A stretch of DNA of 14,090 bases from CALJIC01 sp039805565 (lineage in GTDB: Bacteria; Chloroflexota; Chloroflexia; Chloroflexales; Roseiflexaceae). The notes beneath the pieces are model-generated. The model saw only the letters and a list, made by a program, of their open reading frames with translations, searched no databases and was not told where the DNA came from. The translations under genes were made by a program, and so were the position numbers. The stretch covers positions 1 to 14,090 of the forward strand of contig JBDLTZ010000115.1 in the NCBI GenBank assembly GCA_039805565.1, given 5' to 3'. How positions within the stretch are numbered: position 1 is the stretch's first letter; the number at the start of each line of letters is the position of its first letter. Below, piece by piece: positions 4,274-11,094 of this stretch.

Positions 4274-7042
4274 GTGTCTGACCGCCCGCTGGACCAGTAT
4301 GCGGCCATGCTGCCGCTCGAGGCGTGCAGCGAGCTGCACACCAGCCCCCAGGGACTGACTGAGGACGAGGCGCAGGCTCGCCTCGCACAATATGGCCCGA
4401 ACGCCATCAGCGACATTGAGCAGGCCTCGGTGCTCGCGCGGATCGTCGGCCCGTTCGCAAACTGGATCACCGTTATCCTGCTCGTCGCCGGGGCGCTGGC
4501 CTTTGTGAGCGGCACGCCGCTCATCGGCTGGACGATCGTCGTCGTCGCGCTCCTCAACGGCGTGTTCACCATCTGGCAGGAGTACCTCGCAGAGCGTGAG
4601 ATCGCCGCCCTGCGCAAGCTCCTGCCGCAGAACACCTATGTCCGCCGCGCGGCGCAGGTCCGCCAGGTGCCCACTGCCGAGATCGTCCCGGGCGACATGC
4701 TGCCCCTCAAGCCGGGCACCGTGGTAGTGGCCGACAGCTACCTCGTGACCAGCGAGGGGCTGCGCGTGAAGCAGACCTCGCTCACCGGCAACAACGCCCC
4801 GATCACTAAGGTGGCCGGGCCGATGCCAGACCCGACGCTGGCGCTGACCGAGCGGCCGAACCTGCTGCTCGCTGGTACCGTGGTGTTCGAGGGCCAGGGG
4901 AGCGCCGTGGCGGTGGGCACCGGCATGCGCACCCTGCTGGGCCAGATCGCCGAGAGCACCGCCGCCCTACGCGCCGGTCAGAGCCCCCTTGGGCGTGCGC
5001 TCAACGCGCTGGCCTCCACCATCACCCGCGTCGCCATCGCCGCAGGCATCGCCGCCTTCCTGCTGAGCTACTTCGTGCAGGGGCTCGAGGTGCGCTCCGC
5101 GATCATCTTCGCCATCGGCATGATCGTGGCCTTCGTGCCCGAGGGCCTGCTCCCCACGGTCAGCCTGGCCCTCGCTCTCGCCCGCCGTCGGCTCGACCGC
5201 CACGGCGTGATCGTCAAGCGCCTCGCGGGGGTCGAGAGCCTTGGCTCGGTCACCGCCCTCTGCCTCGACCGCACCGACAACCTCACCACCGGCGTGCTTC
5301 TGGCCCAGGACGTGTGGGTCGGGGGCCAGCGCTACCAGATCACGGGCAGCGGCTTCACCCCCGAGGGCTCGTTCCTGCGCGACCGCGCGCTGGTGGACCC
5401 GGCGGCCGAGCCGGACCTGCACCCGCTGCTGCGCGCCGCTGCGCTCAGTACCAGCGCCCGGCTCCTCCCACCCGACGACGGCGCGCCGGAGTGGCACATT
5501 CTGGGTGACCCGGTCGAGGGCGCCCTGGTGGTGGCGGCCGCCAAGGGCAGCGATCTCGCGGAGCTCACCGCGAGCGTCAACCGGCTGCAGACCTTCCCCT
5601 ACGACCCTCGGCGACAGATGGCTAGCGTCGTCGTCTCGCCGCCGGACGAGGACCGTCGCCCGGCGGCCTTCGTGCGCGGCAACGCGAGCCCCGTCCTTCA
5701 GCTCTGCACCACCATCCGGCGCGATGGGGCGGTGATACCCCTCGACGAGCGGATGCGCCGCGAGATCGCCGCTCAGGTAGACGAGTACGCTCGCTCCGGG
5801 GCGCGCGTCCTCGCGCTCGCCTGCCGGCGTCTGGACGCCGATGTGGACGGAGCCGGCTTCCGCATCCGCGACGTCGAGCACGACCTGATGCTCCTCGGCC
5901 TGATTGCGCTCCAGGAGCCGCCGCAGCCCGAGATCGCGCAGCTTGTCGCCGGGTGCGAGCGTGCCGGAGTGCGCGTCATCATCGTCACGGGGGCCTACGG
6001 GCTCACGGCCGAGGCGGCCGCGCGGCGCGCCGGGATCTTCGACGCCCCGCGCGTCGGCATCGTTACCGGGTCGGACCTGGACCAGATGAGCCCATCGAAC
6101 CTCGGCGTCGTGCTGGCGCCCGGCGAGGACGTCATCTTCGCGCAGATGGACACCGAGCAGAAGCGGCGTGTGGTGGCGGCCCTCCAGGAGCGCGGCGAGG
6201 TGGTGGCGTTCCTCGGGGACAGCATCAACGACGCACCGGCGCTCAAGCAGGCCGACGTCGGCGTGGCGGTGAGCGCTTCCGGCACCACCGTGGCGCTGGC
6301 CGCCGCCGACATGGTGCTCAACGCCAACCACCCGGCCGGGCTGCTCCTGGCGGTGGAGGAGGGGCGAGCGCTCTTCGGCAACATCCAGAAGTTCGCCACC
6401 TACATCTTCACGCACAGCGTGGCCGAGACCGTGACCGTGGTGGCCAGCGCGCTCGCCGGCGTCCCGCTGCCGCTCACCGTGCTCCAGGTGCTGGCGATCG
6501 ACCTCGGCACGGAGCTGCTCCCCTCGGTCGCGCTCAGCACCGAGGCCCCCGAGCCGGGCGTGCTGGAACAGCCGCCCCGCTCGCGCAACGCGCCGCTGCT
6601 GGACCGCGCGACGTTCATCAGAGCGTTCGGCTGGCTCGGCCTGCTCGAGGGCACACTCGCACTGCTGGCGTACTTCATGGCCTTCTGGACCGCCGGCTGG
6701 CGCCCTGGAACACCGCTGGTCGCCGAGGGTGAGCTCTACGCCCAGGCCACCACGCTCACCTACGCGGCGATCGTCATGGCTCAGGCGGGCAATGCCTTCG
6801 CCTGCCGCACCCGCAAGGTCTCGCTGCTACAGATCGGCGCGTTCAGCAACCGCGCGCTGATTCTCGGCGTGCTCGCCTCGCTCGCGATCATGCTGGCCCT
6901 GATCTACGTGCCGCCGCTGGCCAGAGTCTTCGGCTTCGTACCTCCCACCCTGCCGCAGTGGGCTGTGCTCACGTCGTTCCCATTCGTGATGCTGCTGGTT
7001 GAGGAGGGGCGCAAGTGGCTGGAGCGACGCCGCGAATCCTAG
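4274..7042 (+). CDS. P-type (type II-like) cation ATPase with degenerate catalytic motifs
   Basis: This 922-residue protein has the full P-type layout: cation-ATPase N-terminal segment (10-60), helices 1-2 (64-103), actuator domain (about 110-245), helices 3-4 (251-300), phosphorylation and nucleotide domains (about 330-690) and six more helices (706-910). It resembles bacterial relatives of Ca/Na,K-type pumps: VPEGL at 288-292, LGDPVEGAL at 410-418, FPYD at 441-444 and AIDLGTELLP at 741-750. D332, the phosphorylation site, is present. However, most signatures are altered: TGNN for TGES (171-174), DRTDNLT for DKTGTLT (332-338), RGN for KGA (468-470), EPPQ for DPPR (548-551), TGA for TGD (572-574) and LGDSIND for TGDGVND (647-653). 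Loss of the TGES glutamate and the TGD aspartate should impair pumping. The GTG start follows AAGGAG at 4259-4264. No frameshift is seen. Confidence 0.9.
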   Translation: MSDRPLDQYAAMLPLEACSELHTSPQGLTEDEAQARLAQYGPNAISDIEQASVLARIVGPFANWITVILLVAGALAFVSGTPLIGWTIVVVALLNGVFTIWQEYLAEREIAALRKLLPQNTYVRRAAQVRQVPTAEIVPGDMLPLKPGTVVVADSYLVTSEGLRVKQTSLTGNNAPITKVAGPMPDPTLALTERPNLLLAGTVVFEGQGSAVAVGTGMRTLLGQIAESTAALRAGQSPLGRALNALASTITRVAIAAGIAAFLLSYFVQGLEVRSAIIFAIGMIVAFVPEGLLPTVSLALALARRRLDRHGVIVKRLAGVESLGSVTALCLDRTDNLTTGVLLAQDVWVGGQRYQITGSGFTPEGSFLRDRALVDPAAEPDLHPLLRAAALSTSARLLPPDDGAPEWHILGDPVEGALVVAAAKGSDLAELTASVNRLQTFPYDPRRQMASVVVSPPDEDRRPAAFVRGNASPVLQLCTTIRRDGAVIPLDERMRREIAAQVDEYARSGARVLALACRRLDADVDGAGFRIRDVEHDLMLLGLIALQEPPQPEIAQLVAGCERAGVRVIIVTGAYGLTAEAAARRAGIFDAPRVGIVTGSDLDQMSPSNLGVVLAPGEDVIFAQMDTEQKRRVVAALQERGEVVAFLGDSINDAPALKQADVGVAVSASGTTVALAAADMVLNANHPAGLLLAVEEGRALFGNIQKFATYIFTHSVAETVTVVASALAGVPLPLTVLQVLAIDLGTELLPSVALSTEAPEPGVLEQPPRSRNAPLLDRATFIRAFGWLGLLEGTLALLAYFMAFWTAGWRPGTPLVAEGELYAQATTLTYAAIVMAQAGNAFACRTRKVSLLQIGAFSNRALILGVLASLAIMLALIYVPPLARVFGFVPPTLPQWAVLTSFPFVMLLVEEGRKWLERRRES

Positions 7043-7410
7043 TCTGCATCGGCGAAGACTCCTCGGCACACGCCCTCGCCCGTACGGCCGTCCAGCTGGC
7101 CCGCGAACACTGCGCTGAGCTGTACGCGCTGCACATCGAGTCGCCGGGGGCCGCCACGCGCCGCACGCCGCAGACGTCGGCGCAGCTCGCGCGCAATCTG
7201 CGCCACGCCGCCGACCTCGGGGCGCAGGCGGAGGTTCGCGCCGACCACCGCGTGGCCGACGCGATACTGAAGTTCGTGCGGGAGCACGGTATTACGTGCG
7301 TGGTCGTGGGGCCGACGCGCCGAACCGGGTGGCGGCGCGTCCTCGGGGCGGATATCCCGGGCCGGCTGCGGGCGGCCGGCGTGGCGGCAGTGGTGGTGGC
7401 CGGGGAGTGA
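7015..7410 (+). CDS. Stand-alone UspA domain protein of the KdpD type
   Basis: This 131-residue protein has the universal stress protein alpha/beta fold: the first strand RILVCIGE at 7-14, helix SSAHALARTAVQLARE, strand AELYALHIESP (34-44), then a LGAQAEVRADHRVADAIL segment and CVVVGP at 95-100. The closest pattern I know is the Usp domain in the middle of the osmosensing kinase KdpD, including WRRVLGADIPGRL. The canonical Usp ATP-binding signature (G-x2-G-x9-G-S/T) is not present. The GTG start at 7015 lies inside the ATPase gene, overlapping its last 28 bases, seven bases after GAGGAGG at 7001-7007, so the two proteins are almost certainly made together. In KdpD this domain takes part in potassium or nucleotide sensing; here there is no kinase attached. 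Confidence 0.8.
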   Translation: MAGATPRILVCIGEDSSAHALARTAVQLAREHCAELYALHIESPGAATRRTPQTSAQLARNLRHAADLGAQAEVRADHRVADAILKFVREHGITCVVVGPTRRTGWRRVLGADIPGRLRAAGVAAVVVAGE

Positions 7411-7415
7411 GCGCG

Positions 7416-7985
7416 CTACCCTTCGATCTCGCTGATCGCATCGTCGGCGCTCAGCCCACCGAACGCGACCCTGAGCAGGCCCGGGAGGTACTCGTCCATG
7501 ATCCGCACCGCCGGGTAGATCACGTTGCGGATCAGGCTGTTCGTCAGGGTCTCGTCTTCGAAGTCAATGCTGCTCTTGTAGCGCACCTCACCATCCTCGA
7601 AGCTCAGCTCAAAGTTGCCGATCCGCAGGCCGTAGTTGGCCCGCGTGATGAACTCCGCAACCTCCGGTCGCCGGTCCGCCGGCACCTTCACCCCCGCCAC
7701 AGCGTAGAAGATAAACTGCTCGAGGTCCACCCGCACCAGCGCATAGCAGCGCAGCTCTCCGCTCTCGCCGTTGTAGGACATCCGGTAGCAGTGCGAGTCC
7801 TCCACGGGCTGTGGAAACCAGCCGTCGTCGTTCAGGAAGCGGCCAAGGGCGACGAAGGCCTGCGCGCCATTGTCATGCGCCTCCTCGCCCCCTACCTCCT
7901 GCGCCTCGGCGGAGATCGCACCGTAGCCATCGTTCTCGATACCGCCCTCCGCGTCGGCGCGGCCGTTGAGGTGGGTGTCGCTCAT
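7416..7985 (-). CDS. YbjN-domain protein
   Basis: This 189-residue protein has an acidic, low-complexity N-terminus (residues 1-40) followed by a YbjN-like domain (about 42-178). Supporting features are the FLNDDGW segment near the domain start, the central CYALVRVDLEQFIFYAVAGV, the RPEVAEFITRANYGLRIGNF block at 106-125 and DGEVRYKSSIDF at 131-142, followed by a long helix ending in YLPGLL. YbjN proteins are a family related to type III secretion chaperone folds with a loosely defined regulatory role; no activity can be assigned. The ATG at 7985 is preceded (minus strand) by GAGGAG six bases away; a longer reading to 8063 lacks such support. It is convergent with the UspA gene with only five bases between stops, and divergent from the SWIM gene. 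Confidence 0.8.
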   Translation of the reverse strand: MSDTHLNGRADAEGGIENDGYGAISAEAQEVGGEEAHDNGAQAFVALGRFLNDDGWFPQPVEDSHCYRMSYNGESGELRCYALVRVDLEQFIFYAVAGVKVPADRRPEVAEFITRANYGLRIGNFELSFEDGEVRYKSSIDFEDETLTNSLIRNVIYPAVRIMDEYLPGLLRVAFGGLSADDAISEIEG

Positions 7986-8120
7986 CAATATCTCCTCGCT
8001 GCTAGTATCGATCTGCTGCGCGCCGTCACTCCGGCGCACGTGCTGCCCGAACATACACCGCACGGCCGGCCCCCAAGAAACGCCGGTCGGCGGCGGTGCC
8101 CCCTTCTACAACGGGTCGTG

Positions 8121-8129
8121 TGGTATAGT
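8121..8129 (+). promoter_or_regulatory. Possible extended -10 promoter of the SWIM gene
   Basis: TGG directly before TATAGT (8124-8129) forms an extended -10 element (TGnTATAGT). No good -35 hexamer is seen 16-18 bases upstream. A start near 8135 would give a short leader before the ATG at 8162. No convincing promoter was found for the divergent YbjN gene in the same spacer. Confidence 0.45.
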
Positions 8130-8161
8130 TGGAGGCCGGACAATCGCTGCGGAGCATGCCT

Positions 8162-9889
8162 ATGACCAGCCAGACGCGCCTTTCCGAGGCCGAGATTCGG
8201 AGCTGGGCCGGTGACGTTTCCGTGCAGCGCGGCCGCCCCTACGTGCGCAACGCACTCTTCCACACCCGCCGCACTGGGAGCACACTCAAGGCCAGCTGCG
8301 AGGGGCGCGGCCCCCAGGCCTACCGCGTGGAGGCAACCCTCGGCGCCGCCGGCGTCGAGTCCGCCTCCTGCACCTGCCCGGTCGGCTTTGATGGCCGCTG
8401 CAAGCACGTCGCCGCGCTGCTGCTGGCCTGGGCGGACGAGCCCGAGCTGTTCATCGAGGTCGAGGACACGGCGGTCGCCCTCGAGCGGCGCGGTCGGGCC
8501 GAGCTCGTCGCCCTCGTGCAGCAGATGCTGACACAGTACCCGGACCTCGAGCTGCTGCTGGAGCTCCCGCCCCCCTCGTCCGGCGCCGATCGGCGCCAGG
8601 TCGAGCCAGCCGCCGTCAGGCGCCAGGTCGACACCATCCTGCGCCACGTCGGCAGCCAGTGGGGCGCCGCATCGGCCGCCGCGGACCGGCTCTACCCGCT
8701 GGCGCAGACGGCCCAGAGCTACCTCCAGCTCGGCGAGATCTCATCCGCCGCCCAGGTCTTCGAGTCACTGACGAGCGGCATCCTCCAGCGCTACCCGGAG
8801 CTCTCCGACGACGACGGTGAGCTCCAGACGATCGTGGTCGAGAGCATCACCGGGCTCGGCACCTGCCTCGCCGCCGCCGAAGACCCGGCGCTGCGCCAGG
8901 CGATCACGCGCTCGCTGCTCGATACCTGCCGCTGGGACGCCGAGTACGGCGGCATCGGCGTCGGGGCGGCGTCCCAGCGCGAGCTCCTGGCGCACACACG
9001 TGGTGATGAGCGCCGCCGCCTCGCTGAGGAGGTGCGCGCCGCGCTGCCCCACGACGAATCCTGGCAGACCGACTACGAGCGCGAGACGCTCGGCGGGCTC
9101 CTGATAGCGCTCGAGGGGGACGCGCTGGACGACGAGGCCTTCCTGCGAATCTGCGCCGAGACCGGGCGCGACGAGGACTTCGTCGCACGCCTCCTCGAGC
9201 GCGGCCGCACTGCCGAGGCCCTCGACACGGCAGCCCACGCCGCTGGCCCGCAGCTCCTTGCGCTGGCCGACTTGCTGCGCGAGCGCGCCCTGGGGGACGA
9301 GGCGCTGGCGCTGGTGCGGGCCAGGGCGGCGCGCGAGCTCGATATCGAGACCGCGGTGTGGCTCAAGGAGCGCGCCGTCGAGCGCGCTGATCTGGCCGAG
9401 GCGGCTGAGCTCACGCTCCAGATCCTCCAGCTGCTGCCCAATCCAGTCGTGCTGGAGGAGGCGCGTTCGCTGGCGTGGCGCGCGGGGACGTGGGACACAC
9501 TCCGGCCGCCGCTGCTCGAGCGGCTCCGGCGCGAGCAGCGCTACGAGCTGCTGATCGAGGCACACCTTGCCGAAGACGAGGTGCGCGAGGCGCTGGCGCT
9601 TGCACCGCACGCCACCCGCGACCAGGCCATCCGCATCGCGCAGGTCGCCGAGCACGATTTCCCGCGTGACGCGGTCGCGCTCTATAGCCGCGTGATCGAG
9701 CAGCTGATCGAGGAGCGCGGCCGCCTCGAGTACGCCGCCGCCGCCGGGTACCTCGCACGGGCCGGCGCGCTCTCCGCCCGTATCGGCGAGGAGGCCGCCT
9801 GGAAGGAGCGCGTCGCCAAGGTGCGGCGCGAGCACCGCCGCCTGCGCGCCCTCCAAGAAGAGCTCACCAGAGCTGGGATACCGTCTTAA
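8162..9889 (+). CDS. SWIM zinc-finger protein with long helical C-terminus
   Basis: This is a 575-residue soluble protein. Near the N-terminus is a complete SWIM zinc finger: C70 and C72 (CTC), C80 and H82 (CKH), preceded by a two-strand region typical of this family. SWIM fingers are thought to bind nucleic acid or mediate protein contacts. The rest (about 150-570) is rich in Ala, Leu, Glu and Arg with repeated helix pairs such as AQSYLQLGEISSAAQVFESL, suggesting TPR- or HEAT-like repeats. No enzymatic domain is seen. The ATG at 8162 is chosen because GGAG at 8151-8154 precedes it by seven bases; a TTG at 8129 lies within the probable promoter. It is followed after 11 bases by the agmatinase gene, probably in one transcript. 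Confidence 0.85.
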   Translation: MTSQTRLSEAEIRSWAGDVSVQRGRPYVRNALFHTRRTGSTLKASCEGRGPQAYRVEATLGAAGVESASCTCPVGFDGRCKHVAALLLAWADEPELFIEVEDTAVALERRGRAELVALVQQMLTQYPDLELLLELPPPSSGADRRQVEPAAVRRQVDTILRHVGSQWGAASAAADRLYPLAQTAQSYLQLGEISSAAQVFESLTSGILQRYPELSDDDGELQTIVVESITGLGTCLAAAEDPALRQAITRSLLDTCRWDAEYGGIGVGAASQRELLAHTRGDERRRLAEEVRAALPHDESWQTDYERETLGGLLIALEGDALDDEAFLRICAETGRDEDFVARLLERGRTAEALDTAAHAAGPQLLALADLLRERALGDEALALVRARAARELDIETAVWLKERAVERADLAEAAELTLQILQLLPNPVVLEEARSLAWRAGTWDTLRPPLLERLRREQRYELLIEAHLAEDEVREALALAPHATRDQAIRIAQVAEHDFPRDAVALYSRVIEQLIEERGRLEYAAAAGYLARAGALSARIGEEAAWKERVAKVRREHRRLRALQEELTRAGIPS

Positions 9890-9900
9890 GAGGAGATTGC

Positions 9901-10797
9901 ATGTCCGCCTACGAGACCCTGCCGCCCGACAACTTCCTCGGGCTCGACGACGAGCACAGCGCCTACGAGACCAGCGCCGCGCTGATCCTGCCCATCCCCT
10001 ACGAGGCCACCGTCAGCTTCGGCCAGGGCACCCGCGAGGGCCCGCGTACCATCATCAACGCCTCGCGCCAGGTCGAGCTCTACGACCGCGAGCTCGACGA
10101 CGAGCCGGCGCTCACCTACGGCGTCCACACCCTGCCGGCCCTCGCGCCCGTCGGCAGCGGCCCCGAGGGCATGGTGGCCGCGATCGCCGCGTGCGCCGAG
10201 GAGCATCTCCGCACCGGCAAGCTGCTGGTCGGCCTCGGCGGCGAGCACACCGTCTCGGCAGGCATGGCGCGCGCGCTCAAAGCGGTGCGCGGCGACTTCG
10301 TGCTGGTGCAGATCGATGCCCACAGCGACCTACGCGATGAGTACGAGGGCAGCCCTTACAGCCACGCCTGCGTGTCGAAGCGCATCCTCGATATGGGCGC
10401 CACGGTGGTGCAGTTCGGCATCCGCTCGATCTGCCGCGAGGAGATCGACCTCATCCGGGCTGAGCCGGAGCGCGTGCGCGTCTTCTTCGCTGAGGACGTT
10501 CACGCCGGAGGACATCTGGAGCAGCTTGAGCGCCTGGTGAGCGGCAAGACTGTCTTCCTGACGATCGATGTGGACGGGCTCGACCCCGCGATCATGCCGG
10601 CCACCGGCACGCCCGAGCCGAACGGCCTCAGCTGGCGCCAGGCGCTCGATATCATCCGCACCGTGGCCCGCGCCGGCAATGTGGCAGCCATTGACTGCGT
10701 CGAGCTCGCGCCGATCGCCGGCTCCCACGCCAGCGAGTTCATCACCGCCAAGCTGGTCTACAAGACCCTGAGCCTGGTGCTGGCCGCGAAGAAGTAG
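9901..10797 (+). CDS. speB: Agmatinase-family ureohydrolase
   Basis: This 298-residue enzyme belongs to the arginase/agmatinase family, which uses two manganese ions to release urea from guanidino compounds. The metal ligands are visible: H116 in GLGGEHTVSA, D139, H141 and D143 in QIDAHSDLRD, and D223 and D225 in TIDVDGLDPA. The block GTPEPNGLSW at 236-245 favours agmatinase over arginase, which would place it in the agmatine-to-putrescine route of polyamine synthesis. Family members acting on other guanidines (guanidinobutyrate, proclavaminate, guanidine) look alike, so the substrate is not certain. AGGAG at 9891-9895 precedes the ATG by five bases. It is the last gene before a strong terminator and probably shares a transcript with the SWIM gene. 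Confidence 0.9.
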   Translation: MSAYETLPPDNFLGLDDEHSAYETSAALILPIPYEATVSFGQGTREGPRTIINASRQVELYDRELDDEPALTYGVHTLPALAPVGSGPEGMVAAIAACAEEHLRTGKLLVGLGGEHTVSAGMARALKAVRGDFVLVQIDAHSDLRDEYEGSPYSHACVSKRILDMGATVVQFGIRSICREEIDLIRAEPERVRVFFAEDVHAGGHLEQLERLVSGKTVFLTIDVDGLDPAIMPATGTPEPNGLSWRQALDIIRTVARAGNVAAIDCVELAPIAGSHASEFITAKLVYKTLSLVLAAKK

Positions 10798-10809
10798 CCG
10801 GCCGCAGCA

Positions 10810-10853
10810 AACGCCCCTGTGCGACATGATCGATCGTGTCACACAGGGGCGTT
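10810..10853 (+). terminator. Hairpin terminator after the agmatinase gene
   Basis: Arms 10810-10826 (AACGCCCCTGTGCGACA) and 10837-10853 pair over 17 bases with one C-A mismatch, around a 10-base loop. A moderately T-rich stretch (CTGTTCTCTC) follows. It sits 12 bases after the stop of the agmatinase gene and also faces the convergent M20 gene. Confidence 0.8.
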
Positions 10854-10857
10854 CTGT

Positions 10858-11068
10858 TCTCTCGCTGCGCGAATCTCAGCCCGTGCCAGCCCGCCTGCCC
10901 TGCTGTCTCAGCGCACCACCTATACTGTACTCCGCTCACCGATGCGGCGCGGGCGATCTGCGGCTCGCTCACGGGCAGCTGGAGCAGCAGATCCACCCGC
11001 GGCTGCTCGTTGAGCGGGCTCTTGCCGGCCAAAACCCACACCTCGTACTGGCGGCTCACCGACTCCAT
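10858..11068 (-). other. Coding-like stretch of unknown nature between convergent genes
   Basis: On the minus strand a frame from an ATG at 11068 begins MESVSRQYEVWVLAGKSPLN and continues for about 45 codons that nearly all end in G or C, as in real genes of this window. Beyond that the codon pattern weakens, and the frame runs through the terminator into the antisense of the agmatinase gene before stopping at 10742. It begins 26 bases after the stop of the M20 gene. It may be a small gene with a sequence error, or the decayed start of a lost gene. I do not recognise it. Confidence 0.25.
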
Positions 11069-11094
11069 GTACTCCGACTGCTCAGGGAGCGAGT

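Noticed and set aside
4967..6415. A 482-codon minus-strand frame opposite the P-type ATPase
   Set aside because: It is a complement shadow of high-GC coding sequence: no domain, His/Arg/Glu-rich composition, and the plus strand is clearly a full ATPase.
4274..7042. The ATPase as an ordinary pseudogene
   Set aside because: There is no stop or frameshift in 922 codons, codon usage is normal, and a coupled downstream gene depends on it; selective motif change fits a pseudo-enzyme better.
8129..8161. TTG at 8129 as the start of the SWIM protein
   Set aside because: It overlaps the probable -10 element, and the ATG at 8162 has a proper ribosome binding site.
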